From assembly GCF_036324505.1 (NCBI RefSeq), contig NC_086352.1, forward strand, positions 27,306,312 through 27,370,311: a DNA stretch of 64,000 bases, written 5' to 3'. Each line of letters opens with the position of its first letter. The stretch's first letter is position 1. The notes beneath the pieces were generated by a model, which worked only from the letters and a program-made list of their open reading frames with translations, was not told the origin of the DNA and searched no databases. The translations under genes were made by a program, and so were the position numbers. Shown one piece after another: positions 1 through 12,205 of this stretch. This DNA is from Eleginops maclovinus (Eukaryota > Chordata > Actinopteri > Perciformes > Eleginopidae).

Positions 1-1383
1 GAGAAATATCTCAATAATGAGAAAGAGAAGTGGAGAAAGGACAGAGAGGAAGGAAGAAAAAAGAAAGTGGCAGATCTCAGTGAAAGACATCAGACCCAGT
101 GGTCTTTGGAAGAGAATACCAAATTAAATGATGGGGAGGTGTCTGGGAAAAGGTCAACAATCACGGTAAAGACAACTGTGATGACAACAGAGGATGCACT
201 TGTGGAGGAGTTCCATAACAGGCTATTCAGATTTAGGCGGCACGTTTTTAATATCCGATGGCAGTACGGAGCCTACAGACAACTGAGAGACAATCTACGA
301 GACAATGAATGTCTGCTGCATGTAGATTTTAGTGAGAACTACTCCTGCAAGTATTCTCACGAAATACAAGCAGTACATTTTGGAGGGTCACATCAGCAAG
401 CCACCCTACATACTGGAGTACTGTACACTGCAGCTGAACAGTCTCCAGTAACCTTCTGCTCAATCTCACCTTCCAGGCGGCATGATCCCCCTGCTATATG
501 GGCCCACCTTGACCCCGTGCTAGACATGGTGAGGGAAAGATACCCTCTTGTCAATCACCTCCATGTCTTCAGCGATGGTCCAGCTACTCAATATAAGCAA
601 AAGGGCAACTTTTACCTGCTCTCAAAAGAGCCATTCAAGAAAGGCTTTAAAGACATCAGCTGGCATTTCTTTGAGGCCAGCCACGGAAAAGGGGCTCCAG
701 ATGGTGTTGGGGGTACCCTTAAGAGATCAGCTGACACAATTGTGCGCCATGGAGGAGATATTCCAGATGCAGAAGCCATGTTCCACAAGTTGAGGAACAT
801 GGGCACTTCAGTAGAACTTTTTTTTGTGGGCCAAGAAGATGTTGCGAGGAAAGTGCAAGAAATGGAGGATGCACCAACGCTTGTGCCTGTGAAAGGAACA
901 ATGAAAATACATCAAGTCCTCAGTTCCTCTCCGGGAACAATTCAATACCGGGACATAACTTGCCTTTGCCAGGCAGACAAAGGTGTGCTGGACTGTGCAT
1001 GCTATGACCTGAAGGAGGTGAGCATGGGTCAAGAGGCAAGCATGGGTCAAGAGGCAAGCCTGCATTGCACCGAAGGACCATCACGGCCTGAGAACATCTC
1101 AAAAGGCAACATTGGTCAGTGGTGCATTATCAATTATGATGGTGAGCCCTACCCAGGCATCATCTTGGAGGTTGAGGATGATGTACAAGTAAAATGCATG
1201 CACAAGAATGGCACCAACAAGTTCTACTGGCCAAGTCCACGAGAGGACATTTCATGGTACAGGGATGACCAGGTTGTGTGTCTAATGAAAGAGCCACAAC
1301 CTCTGAATAAGAGGTCAGTTCAGCTGGAGAAGATGGTGTGGGATTTTGTTGGAAAACACATGGGTTGCTGGTCTGTTCCATAA
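1..1383 (+). CDS. Transposase-like protein, 5' truncated by window edge
   Basis: The frame is open from the first base of the window to TAA at 1381-1383 (460 codons), so its true start lies outside; an in-frame GTG at 67 is not a convincing start. The protein has a layout expected of a DDE/D-type transposase or integrase: HVDFSENYSCKY (Asp codon 325-327), then VFSDGPATQYKQKGNF (Asp codon 574-576), then FFEASHGKGAPDGVGG (Glu 673-675, Asp 700-702). A small C-terminal domain with IGQWCIINYDGEPYPGIILE resembles an SH3-like module. Similar uncharacterised proteins are, from memory, repeated across fish and cnidarian genomes; I cannot name the superfamily. Two perfect 18-bp units (1021-1056) duplicate SMGQEA. 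It lies antisense inside the nav2 intron, has no introns and no internal stops, which suggests a recent insertion or a kept function. The catalytic assignment is inference. Confidence 0.65.
   Translation, partial: EKYLNNEKEKWRKDREEGRKKKVADLSERHQTQWSLEENTKLNDGEVSGKRSTITVKTTVMTTEDALVEEFHNRLFRFRRHVFNIRWQYGAYRQLRDNLRDNECLLHVDFSENYSCKYSHEIQAVHFGGSHQQATLHTGVLYTAAEQSPVTFCSISPSRRHDPPAIWAHLDPVLDMVRERYPLVNHLHVFSDGPATQYKQKGNFYLLSKEPFKKGFKDISWHFFEASHGKGAPDGVGGTLKRSADTIVRHGGDIPDAEAMFHKLRNMGTSVELFFVGQEDVARKVQEMEDAPTLVPVKGTMKIHQVLSSSPGTIQYRDITCLCQADKGVLDCACYDLKEVSMGQEASMGQEASLHCTEGPSRPENISKGNIGQWCIINYDGEPYPGIILEVEDDVQVKCMHKNGTNKFYWPSPREDISWYRDDQVVCLMKEPQPLNKRSVQLEKMVWDFVGKHMGCWSVP
1021..1056 (+). repeat. 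18-bp perfect tandem duplication inside the transposase-like frame
   Basis: The unit agcatgggtcaagaggca occurs twice in succession (1021-1038 and 1039-1056). It is in frame and adds one SMGQEA unit between the catalytic-like region and the C-terminal domain. Confidence 0.9.
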
Positions 1384-1553
1384 CTGTCTCCGTCTGTGTC
1401 TGTCTCTGTCTGTCTTGTTGTTGCATAGTTGAGAGGTGAGAGGTGTGAGTGATTTTTGGTGTACAGAGAGTTTGTTCAATGTGGACATGCATCTACATGA
1501 GTTTGTTGAGAGGTGCTAAATGTTTCTTGAATGTTTGTTGTTCACTGGTTTGA

Positions 1554-1950
1554 TGTCCACCCTGTTACTTCCTGTCCACCCTGTTTCTCCTCTGTCCATC
1601 CTGTTACCTGTGTGTGTTTTTTATGTTAATTAAATCAAATCAACAAATGTAATGCATGTCTCTGTGGTTATTTGAAGGGAATGAATCAGCAAAATAAATG
1701 TACTTAAAAATGGGTTCAAATTCCATTTATATTCCTTTTAAATCTAAAAGAAATGTGTTGAAATTACATTGTGCCTTAAACTGAACATGGCCTCTTTCAA
1801 TATAATGCTTGTTTATGCATACTTTCTGAAAATATCCTTGCAGGGTGAAATGAGGGACATTGTAGCTCTTAGAAAATGTAAATATTACTAAAACTGTGCA
1901 TTCAAAACAGTTATCAAGAGGAATGAGAATGTCCCATAACAGGGTGGACA
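1554..1950. repeat. Clustered TGTCCACCCTGTTA motifs with an inverted copy
   Basis: Directly after the transposase-like frame, tgtccaccctgtta (1554-1567), tgtccaccctgttt (1573-1586) and tgtccatcctgtta (1593-1606) sit at 19-20 bp spacing. The exact reverse complement of the first, taacagggtggaca, is at 1937-1950. Regularly spaced short motifs near an element end are typical of transposase-binding subterminal repeats, and the inverted copy may mark the element's end. The role is inference. Confidence 0.5.
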
Positions 1951-2114
1951 TTTGGCTTACGTCATGTATGAAGAATTTGGTAAAAAAACATTACAGTATA
2001 ATATCCATAGCTGGACCAATACATTTTTCTTATAGTTTGAAAATCCCTCTTTCAGATGAAATGTTAAAAACATCAAACATTTTGTATTTTTTGATTGAAA
2101 GTTACCATGCTGAA

Positions 2115-2300
2115 ATGGCACCGAATAGTAAGATTGACCCAAGAGCGTTAAGAGCTGTCTGCCAATTGCCGAAACAGCTGGAAGAAGAAGCTCAATGGGA
2201 GAGAAAACACAGGCAGCAAATTAACCCCCTGAACCCGACAACTCAAACAGCATTAAACCTGCTGGAGATGGTGGAAGAGCGGGCAGAAAAACACAGATAA
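2115..2300 (+). CDS. Small open frame of unknown identity (61 aa) or terminal exon
   Basis: Not recognised. From ATG 2115 to TAA 2298-2300 the frame encodes a hydrophilic, charged 61-residue peptide rich in Glu, Gln and Arg (KQLEEEAQWERKHRQQ), ending LNLLEMVEERAEKHR, with helix-like composition that looks more coding-like than the surrounding AT-rich DNA. The frame also extends upstream to an ATG at 1896, but that stretch looks random. It could be the last exon of a plus-strand gene or part of the same mobile element as the frame at 1-1383. A poly-pyrimidine-AG at about 2042-2055 could serve as an acceptor. It lies antisense in the nav2 intron. Confidence 0.3.
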   Translation: MAPNSKIDPRALRAVCQLPKQLEEEAQWERKHRQQINPLNPTTQTALNLLEMVEERAEKHR

Positions 2301-3390
2301 ACATTCACTGTTCACACAATCTGGGTACTGGAGCAGTCCTGTAATCACCTCAACCCACATTCCCATCCTCAGATTTTCGAGTAATCCTTTTACCCCCAGC
2401 GAAGAAGACAAGAGAGATGGGGAAACAAGGCTCCCAACAGCCTATAAATTAACATGTTTTTACATGCCGTATTCCTGTGTGTTTTGGATTGATCTTGTTT
2501 GAGGAGGAGCTGTTAATGTGTTCGTCTCCGCCTGACAGCTCACAGCTGTACATGAGAGCAGAGATGCTGGTAGTAGTAGTAGAAGTAGAAATAGTTAACA
2601 CAAATGAATTTGATTTAAGGTTGGGCATGCTTGAGATTCATATTTTGCTATGTTGTAAACATGAAAGATATTTTGTTTGTGGTGGTCTAAGCTTTAAATT
2701 TAAGACACAGCAGCATAATCTCTTCCCAGAAACAAAGTCTCTTACTTTCGATAATCCACAAATATTGCTTTCACACACAATGCAGTGCAATGTCTGAGAT
2801 AAACTGCTTAGCCATTATAGTGTGTGAATCCATTTAGATTTGCCTTATGGTTATTGTCCACTCTCACTACCACAGCCCTTTTTGACATTTCTCATGAAAA
2901 CAAAAGAACGCCTTCACTTGAACTTCATGTCAAATTTCAGCCTTTTAGGGTGCCAAAGAGAGGGGATTGTTTTTGTGGAACAACCAAGCAACCCATTAAG
3001 CTGCTCGTAACAGCAAAATAATTGTAGAATTGTGGTGAACAGAGTCTCTCCTACGGAAACACACAAAGCCTGTGGTGTCAGCCTGTACTGTACATATGGT
3101 GAGAAAAGAGTTTGTCTGCCCATGTTGACACCTGTATTTCTGCACCTGCAGCCCCCAGTCTCCATATCTGACCTTCTGAAAGACTTATTCTACTTTCAGA
3201 CTGATCAAATGTCGGAGCACATCCACAACGTTACTCAGACAGAGTGGAAAATTGAGCGAGGCGACAGTTGTGAGCGACCACATTGAAAAAGAAAGACAGG
3301 AGAACAGATTGTTTTTCCAGAATCAGTCATTCATTGGTTGCCAGCCGCAGTTTGAGCAAGCAATCCAGGTTGCATACTCTCCAAAGATTT

Positions 3391-4117
3391 AAAGGTCCCC
3401 TATTATGCAAAATGCACTTGTTGATGTCTTTTATACATAAATATGTGTCCCCGGTGTGTAAGGAGACTCACAAAGTATCAGAAAATACAACCCTCTCTCT
3501 TTTCCTCCTTACCCACATCTCTAAGAACAGGGTACAAACGAGCTGATCCAGATTTGCTTCGGTTATGACGTCATAACCGAAATGTATTCTGGCTTTACAT
3601 TGAACTCCTGGCAACGTCCCCCCCACGTGACACGTCCCAACCTATCGTCCCCCATATACAGTCGCGAGCTGAATCCCCTCCGCAGCACTTCTGTGTGTCT
3701 GTGTCTACAGCAGGATGTCTGCAGGAGGGACTTAGAGTTGTTGTATATATAATACATATAAAGTCTCTGTTCTAGTGGTAAACACTGAGAAGTGTTTCAG
3801 AAATAATGCTTGATGTGGTTTGGAACATGATATGGGGTTTAATTACGGCAGCGCTTAGCTGAGTATCTTCTCCCAGTAGTAAACTTTCACAATGAAGAGA
3901 GAGCTGCATGACGCTCCAAAGGGGCGTGGCCAGCAGCAGGTCAAATTTAAAGCGACAGTCATAGAATCAGCACTTCAGGAACAGGGCTGAAATAGAGGGG
4001 TATGATGCATGCTACAATGGGTGATCTGTTTGGTATTTTGAGCAAAACACTTCACAGGCATGTTTTGTATAGAAATTGCCCTACAATATATTGTTAAAAT
4101 ATAATAGGAGACCTTTG
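3391..4117. mobile_element. Non-autonomous DNA transposon (MITE), family A copy 1
   Basis: The left end reads aaaggtcccctattatgc and the right end, reversed, reads caaaggtctcctattat, giving terminal inverted repeats of about 18-25 bp. No coding capacity is visible. A second copy in the opposite orientation is at 55,956-56,435: the internal segments ttttatacataaatatgtgtc and acaaaacatg match between the two when one is reverse-complemented. The AAAGGTCCCCTATTATGC end is, from memory, common in fish genomes. The superfamily is not established. Confidence 0.75.
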
Positions 4118-5039
4118 AGTATTTTCAACTTTTGTCACCTCTGGCCCAGGCACATAAACTCACAGCGCTCCTCTGCCCCACCTCAACACAAGAGCCACAG
4201 TCTCTGAGAAGCTAACAAGACACAGAGATAAAAAACACATTGCTCCTCAGTGAAGCATCTCAGTGTGAAGTGGCATTAAGGGCCCTGAGGTTGACTCCTA
4301 TTACAAAGACAGATTGGTGCAGACAGACCTGGAGAAAGAACTATCAACAGGCAGACAGACAGGGAGTCTATTCCCCTCTCTCTTCCTGGATAAATATTTC
4401 ATCAGCGGAACTCTGATGGGTATTGATTAGAACCTTTATCCGCTCCTTATCGATCCCTACTGACTGTGATCACTGTTTAGATGAACACACTCACACTCCT
4501 GGTACCTCTGAATGTCAAATCAGAATGAAAGGTTAAAGGCTTAAAGCACTGACAACACAGATAAAGGAAAAGATGTGTTTCAGTGCGTGTGTTTGTGCGC
4601 CACAAATGCCCTGTGGTGTATATAAGAAGCCACTATCGGGTTACAGTGCTTTCCCACTTTTGGGTTATTACACTCCCCCTCAGAGTACTATTAACGGCTG
4701 AGATTACATTACTGAGACGTCCTTGGGCCCAATGTTGAGTGACCCCTGCTGTAGTGCTTACACAAGCACCTCTGCCTTCAAAAATGATGGGAACTCCCAC
4801 CCTAACACAGATGTGTGAGTGCATGTGCGGCTTGGAATGGGAAACAGTTTTTGTCTTGTTTGCCACTTTAATCCCATCATACCACTATAATTACATTGTG
4901 ATGTGAGGTGAAACACATAATCTGACCTGACACGGCAGTAAAAATCAAATAAAGCCTGAAACAGCACCACTGTGACCCTCTTGGGAAAAAGGCAGCGTTT
5001 AAACGAAAAAAAGCAATGTGTTAAAAAAAAAGGCAAGGA
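4118..5039. other. nav2 intron, no gene seen
   Basis: Unique-looking intronic DNA. Short open frames in it show no recognisable protein similarity, and no RNA gene was found. Confidence 0.5.
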
Positions 5040-5310
5040 ATGGACGATGCTGGTACAACTGGCCGGCTCTGTGGTGATTGGTCAACGACTTACAAATGAC
5101 CCAACCCTTAGCCTATCACGTAAAATGTGTTGGAGCGCTAGCCAATAGAAACATGAATGTTATATAGGGAGGTCACTATGTCGTAGAAGTAAACGAAGAA
5201 ATACAAACGAGGCTTGGACTTTGGGATTTCAGCCTTTGCAAACCATGTACATGCACAGAAACCTTAACACACCACAGGAAAGGGAAAATGACAAAAAAAT
5301 AGGGCCTCTT
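5040..5310. repeat. Dispersed repeat B, copy 1
   Basis: This stretch aligns by eye with 39,190-39,445. Both contain ggctctgt-gtgattggtcaa, then cttagcctatcacgta-aatgtgtt, then ccaatagaa, and further on cagcctttg or tagcctttg, followed by acatgcac-aaacctt. They are clearly two diverged copies of one family in the same orientation. The copy here ends near gggcctctttaaag. No coding potential; probably a non-autonomous DNA transposon. Confidence 0.6.
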
Positions 5311-8300
5311 TAAAGAGGTAAACAGTGTCGCACCAATCACATTAATAAGTATTGGCACTTTTCTGATCGGCCAGTATAGTGTGTCAGCATAAAGATACAC
5401 TCCTTAGTCTTAGGGTTTTAGTGACTCTTTTCCCCATTGTACTTTCTTCTTTGTGGATTTTGCATATCAGAAAATGAAAAAATAAATAAATGTAAAGGCA
5501 GGTTGAGTATTGGAGCCAGTGATATATCCTTTCTCTGCAACACCTCAAACAGGATTTTATAGCATGCATCCAGTCACCATTAATCCCTACTAAAACCCCT
5601 ACACCACCTAATCATTTCCAATAATCCTGCTGTCACTTCTGATCCGTCAAAAGCATGACTCCCCTACAATAGCTCATCACCTCAGGTCCCCTAAACAAAT
5701 GAATATCAATACCCCATCTCAAATACTGACAATTCACAGTTCTTGCAGGTCATTGCAACAATTTCATTACGCCAAGGCAAACAGCCCAATCCATGCGTGA
5801 ATCAATCAGAGGAAACCGCATCATATATGATTTCATCTGATTATACTGATTGGTTCTGACAGAGGGCAATATGTCCAGGCGAGGACGGTAAAATTAAAGG
5901 TAATTGAATTCCCAGGAAGCGTTTACGGTCTGCTGTCATTACTGGCAAATCTGCTTTCAGATCCTCAGGGCAATATTCAATCCTACCACCAAGCTGAAGA
6001 ACCTTCAGGCAAGCATCAATCACAGAGTGAAAAGCAATCCCACCTACAGTTTGATATATTTAGACCAAACCTTATTAAAAGTTTACTTTGCCACATTTAT
6101 TCTTTTAATGTCATATTTCCCTAAATACAAGCAAATCTGGGGTTGTAGCATACCAACTGACAGAATTAACACTGCTACTCACCGGTTTCTCTACATTGTT
6201 CAACGTCCTATTAGTGTATGTATACCTTTATTGTGTTGTTCTACAAAGACAGCGATCTCTGTAGAACTTTCATTTCAGTTTAACCTGTAACTGGATGCTC
6301 AATATAAGACTCACAGACATACTGAACCGACTACTAACCACTATGTCAGAATAGGTAGCGGTGCATGCTGCCTTTCATCAAGGCAACACATGAATGTAAT
6401 AAACTGCATTAATGAATGTGTTATAGTACTGAATTGTAAAATGCAAAATGGTTAAGTTAAGTTGCTGGCCCTTCATTAAAGTGTGGAAGTTCTAACACTA
6501 CATTATTTTATATATTTGGCACATGCACAAAACTCCATTAGAGCAGCTCATTAATTTGACTAACGTCTCCTGTCGTCATGCCAGGTTGACTTTCTGGCAG
6601 TGCAGAAAGGTAGCAACACATATAATTCCAGTCCCTGTAACCATTGCAAAGCAGGATGGACTTTATCTTCTTCGGTGTTAATGCCAGTTAAAAACAAATA
6701 AGACGGAGTGAGAAGCAACTGAGTCTTGGAAGTTGACATCCACCCAGTTATACCCATTAATCTATACTTTTTCTTGTGAATGGTTATAATTTCATTTACA
6801 ATCTCTCTCCGAAGAAACCACTTTCTTGGCAGACCTATTTTCAAAGGAATTTGTTATTTTTAGTCTTTTTGGTGCCACCCAATTTTTGGGGCATTCTCTC
6901 ACCTAAATAGGGAAGATGTTGGAACCACCCACACTCAAAAAAAGTCTGACCTCAACTTTATGCCAAACTCTCCACTGTCTACACCATCACAATCAGCCTT
7001 AATCAGGCTTTACCAATGGACACAATGTATCCCCTATCAATTATTCTTTGTGTTGGGATGGCTAGTGAAAGGTCAGTAATCTATGGTGAGCACACTTCAT
7101 TATGTTGTAAAAGTGAGTCATAAACCTGCAACAAATACATTTCCTGAACAATGATTAATTGTCCTTGTATAAATCAAGTGCGTTTGATGTCTGTATCCTC
7201 CCTTGATCTCTCTGGGCTCGAAACATCTTAGAAATGGCTTAGGAGAACCAGGTGCGGGTGATCAAGTGTCCTTTCTGGGTCCTTGATTCCAGGCAGGAGG
7301 CCACAGTCTGGGCTCAGCAGCTATGTATACACCGTACCAGGATCAATAACAGCAGAGAGCCTGTATTGATTATGTTTGTAAGTGATACTAGAACGGGGAA
7401 GATGGGGGGAGGCTGTTGGTCTGGAACAGGGATACAGCCTTGTGGTGACCCTGGTAGGTTGGTGTGTGTGTGTGTGTGTGTGTGTGCGTGCGTGCGTGCT
7501 GCTATTTGGTGTACCTATTCTCTCACATGCCCTGGTCTGTCATAGAGGTCAGAATGTCTAAAATGTGTGGACAGATATGGTATTATTCAATAGAGGTTGA
7601 CCCCTGGATTCCATATGTCCCCCTTGTGTCCTGCACTGACCCTTGCAACAGACTTGCCTCACTTCACCTCAAACAGAACCTTCGACTAAATAGCAACACA
7701 ACTTACACTTCACCAGGACAGTTCTGACCTTCTGGATTATCTGCACTTTGTCTTGAGAGTTGTTATCGATTGTGAGCCACATACTTCACGATGGAAGATT
7801 GAGTCCTAAATGAAGAACTGTGCTGGTCTCATCTGTCAAGCTGTTGATCAATGATGGGATGGCCCATGAAAAGGCAGCAACGAAGAACATCTTACAAAAT
7901 CTTAAACCTGTGGGCTCATTCTGGCAATTCATTTTACACAATTTACTCAGTCAATGCATTTTCAGAAATCCACCTTTAAAGCAGACGGTTTGGAACAATG
8001 GAGGTCAAACTACTTTATCTCAAGTTTTGCTTTTGAGTGATATGAACTCCCTAAAAGTTTATTTGATCATTTTTTCAAATTTAAGGTATTAGGGTGTCCA
8101 TTATAAATAAGATCTGAGGATATTTCGGTAATGTTGGAGTTTTTCAACCCAAAAATCGACAAAGTTCCCAAAACAATTCAACATTGATCCATTTGTACAA
8201 AAACAAAAAACAGAAATCATTAAATATAATTGCTCTAATTATATTACACATATCACATTAAACTGGAAAAACAAGATATGTAACCCATATTTCTGGATTT

Positions 8301-11300
8301 GTGAGCGTTTGATGATGAACTTCTTGGATATTTCTTCCTTGTAAGCATTCAGTGCATTTAACTCGATGCAAAAAACCCTCAAGCAAAATATGTTTACCAT
8401 CTGTATTTAAAATATAACCAGCAATATGGAGTTATTCACAAACAGCCTGAGCCTGCATAATGTGCTACAGTTGTACAATGAAATCCAATAGAATATCCTT
8501 TTTTTGGTAGATATAACATGGAATAGGGCCTAAATAATAAAAAAAACAATAAAATACATTAAATGTTGCTCATAATTATTTTTTTTGTACCATAGGCATA
8601 TGAACTACCAAGCACCGCCTTCTATTCAAAATAGACCCCTGACCTGCCTGTCATCCCAGCAGCCCTTTATTTATATTGATTTTGTCGTGGCTATAGACAG
8701 AATTACATGAAAAACATCTGTTCTAACGCCAGGCTTAGTGCTCTCCCAGGAATTAAATAGCTCAATTACAGAAGCCCCATGTCTGCAGCACTGTCCTACA
8801 AAAAAGTGCTGAGGCAGCAGCCAGCAGCCATCAGGGGGACCAAACATGGTCCCCTGGGGGCAGAAACTCCATTTCCTCAACACATCCTGGCCCACTGTGG
8901 TACAAATATTATATCTCTTTAGTATCCCCACTACACGTACAACTGAAATATAAACACTGTCGGGGGCAACAGCCTGAAAACAAAAAACCTCACCATTTGC
9001 AAATCAGCTAGTTACCTGAAGAATTAATAATCCAGTACTACACATGTCAAGCAGCTGGAAATGGATCCAAATATCAAACTGTTTAAGAGATACGATTATC
9101 TCAAATTAAACAAGCAAGCGTCATTCACCGAGTACGGAAACAAGCCGCCATGATTATCTCCTTCCCACCTGCGTAGTGTAGAAGTTATTTATTCTTCAGA
9201 TCAACACCACTCCGACTCGCTTGCACATTTCCTAGAGAGAGCATTAAGATGCAGACCTAACAGTGGAGTCTGAGAAAGGTGGGGAGAAGCTGGGGGAAGG
9301 TATTGGAGACAGGAAATCAATTTCTGATTCATCACTTCATGTTCAGCGGTTAACCCACTGAGATGAAAACTGCTTGAGAATTTAGTGGAAAAAAATGTTC
9401 CATGAATTAAAAAAAGGACTTTTCAATTCAGAAAGCTAAAAGAACAATTGAGGTCCAAGCCCTCAATGGGGTCGCAAATAAATCATCTCACAAATCATCT
9501 CATGGAAGCTACATACCAACACGGGTACTACAAAGGAATTGCTCAGAATTCAGAAAGACACATCCAATGAACACTTGCGAGTACATAGCGTATCTGTGTA
9601 TACCTGTGGAATCTTTTATGTTTATAGCTTGAGTCTTGGTCTGATATGAAACATATTAAAAACATGGACACAAAAGGAATGAATTATGAAAGTAAATACA
9701 TTTTAGCAACGCCTAGATTAAAAACAGGAAAAAAAACAGGCCCGCGTTCGCTCAGAACCACTGTTCAGCATCACAGTGCCAATTGTGTTTCCCATAGCCC
9801 CGCAGGCAAGCACCGTGCTGTAATATTTCAATGAACACATGGCAGAAATCTCCATTTCTTCTAACAAAGGACGCTGATAGAGGAAGTTTGCCCATGCTCC
9901 CTCTCATTCACTTTCCTTTTGTCCACAGCCTTCTCCTACAATTCCTCTCCAAGTGTGTGTGAATGTGTGTGTGACAGCTACAGATGAAAAACAGCACTTT
10001 TTTTTACCCTTCATCCCTCCTGATCACTTCCTGATGTGTGAAATGCAAATCAAACGGTATTTCCCAGGATGAAGATGAGAGGGCATGGATTAAAGGTAAG
10101 GTAGAGAAGCTGGGGCAACCTCTCTAACACGGCCCAAAGCCTCTCCATCACCATGGTCCCAGTCTTTCTAGAACAAAGGCCAATGTGGACTCGTATTAAG
10201 CCAAAGAGGCAATAATAGCTAGCTTCCAGTATGCCAGTCTGAGGGAGATGGTGTTTACACCCCGTCAGGAACACACTGCTAGAATTTTACCTATTCCAGT
10301 CACATACAGTACATGTAATCTGAGCCTAAAGCTGTGTTAACAGGTGCTGCACAATGATTTTATATTTTTTATGAGCTTGAAGTGAAAAAAAGCATATCTA
10401 TGAAATATATCCACTGGCAAGAACCCATCAAAAATAACTGCTAAGAGGGAAAATAATTTAACAGTAAAAGTAATAGCAGAGTTTATGTCTGATAGGAGGT
10501 AGAGAGCAGTAAAATTAAACTCTCCCCAGAAATGAAAAACGCTGCTTTTCAGCTTTTATTACAAATTCATATTTCACTCAAATTAAACCAAAGACAAAAG
10601 AGTCCCTCATTTAGACTGTGCCCAATTCCGAGCAACATGCTGGATTGATTAATGATCACACATGTGTTTGTGTTTCTCTATGTGAATATTGATATAACGG
10701 CCAAATCAGAGAGGAAATCCCATCGCCACAGGAGCACGACTGAAGCACCTGTTCATCAGCTGAGCACCTCTCCTGAACCGGACTGAACCGGATCCTGCCC
10801 ACTGACCCCCCAGACAGGGATTACAATGCTGTGCGAGTCAGGACAGCCGGACCATCCACACCCTGCTGGGTGTGAAACTGACAACAGAATTTCATCGGCC
10901 ATATAGATTAGAGCTGTCACACACACAACAAAATATAACCTTTCCGAAAATATGGTTCTTTATCTTGGTTAGGTGAATTAAGCTGGGGTTATGATTGCAT
11001 TTTTTAAATTGCATTTGGTGAGTTCTTACTGTAAAGATTAAGAACTAAGTTTATGAAGTCATCATTCTTTATGTAAATATCTTTCATTGCCTTAACTATG
11101 TCACCATCCGTTTGTATGAACTTGGTGAACTGCTAAATCCAACCAAATACAAAATCCTGTAATTTATCTGACAAAAACACCAAAAATGATCCTAAAATTC
11201 AGATTGAAGGAACAAGATTTCCTTCCAGGGTCGTGAAGGATGTCCTTCCTGACACGAAGCTGAGCAGGCATTTGGTACATGAGGGGTCCATGTTTCAGGG

Positions 11301-11884
11301 GGCCCATCTAGCCAATCACATGCCCCCATAGCCAAAGTCCAGTCCATCCCACCAGCCCCTGCCACCTGTCCTTCACCCTCCCTGAAGGCGCGGGGAGATG
11401 GTGACGGCCAGATGGCTCTTGAGGGCCAAGCAGCATCCTGAGTGCAGCATCCTCCCCACCCCCAACCTCAGAGCTATGCCTGGTCCCACCTCCACTCGCT
11501 GACCCCTCCTCCTTTTCCCCAATTCAAACCCCTGAGCCCCAGCGCTCGTCAGTGCTGCATGAGTGGGCAAACACAGTCCTTCACCAAAACAAATCCCTCG
11601 TTTCTCCTCTGCAGCTGCCTGGTTTTTGAGAAAAGCTTAGCCGGTCCCTAGAAGAGCCCTCATCTCTACTTGCAAAACACAAATCATGATATTAAGATTT
11701 TCACTATCAAAGCGCCAGAACGTGCTCCTCGTGCTGATTCTTTATTGGTTAACTGAAACTCTCTAAAAAGGAAATGGTTTATGTCTGCTTCAGCTACAGA
11801 GTACCAGAGTACCTGAGCTAAATCAGATATTAAGAGGGGGGGCTCTACGAACACCAAAGACGGTAATCACTTATCAGATAGAAG
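5311..11884. other. nav2 intron, no gene seen
   Basis: Intronic DNA of nav2. Apart from a (GT)n tract near 7460, I found no coding exon, tRNA or clear mobile element. All open frames here are short and unrecognisable. Some parts may be conserved non-coding elements, but that cannot be judged from a single sequence. Confidence 0.45.
7460..7499. repeat. (GT)n/(GCGT)n microsatellite
   Basis: A run of alternating g and t passes into a short gcgtgcgtgcgtgc tract. Confidence 0.9.
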
Positions 11885-12205
11885 ATAGAATAGAATCGGA
11901 GGATAAAACCCTCTTTATTAGTCACATACATGCACACCGCAGAGCACACACAGTGAAATTGGTCCTCTGCATTTCACCCATCCTAGTACTAGGAGCAGTG
12001 GGCTGCTATCGTGCAGAGCCCGGGTGGGGGGATTGGAGGTGTCCGGTGCCTTGCTCAAGGGCACCACAGCAGGGCCTAGGAGGTGAACTGGGACCTCTCC
12101 AAGTAGCAGTCCACTTTCCATATTTCAAGTCTGTTTGGGGACTTGAACCGGCGACCCTACGATTGCCAGTCCAAGCCCCTACTAACTGAGCCACTGCTGG
12201 ACAGA
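11885..12205 (-). mobile_element. tRNA-derived SINE, minus orientation
   Basis: Read on the minus strand, the head shows an A-box-like TGGCTCAGTTAG (12,182-12,193) and, about 33 bp on, a B box GGTTCAAGTCC (12,139-12,149), the internal RNA polymerase III promoter of tRNA-derived SINEs. A body follows whose plus-strand text includes tgaaattggtcctctgcat and ctttattagtcacatacatg, a tail I recall as common in percomorph genomes. It does not fold as a real tRNA gene and continues well beyond tRNA length. Confidence 0.75.

Noticed and set aside
11442..11651. Proline/serine-rich frame
   Set aside because: Low-complexity GC-rich DNA open on both strands with no domain or splice context.
12121..12205. 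A tRNA gene on the minus strand
   Set aside because: A and B boxes are present but no acceptor stem closes and the homology continues into a long body, so it is a SINE.
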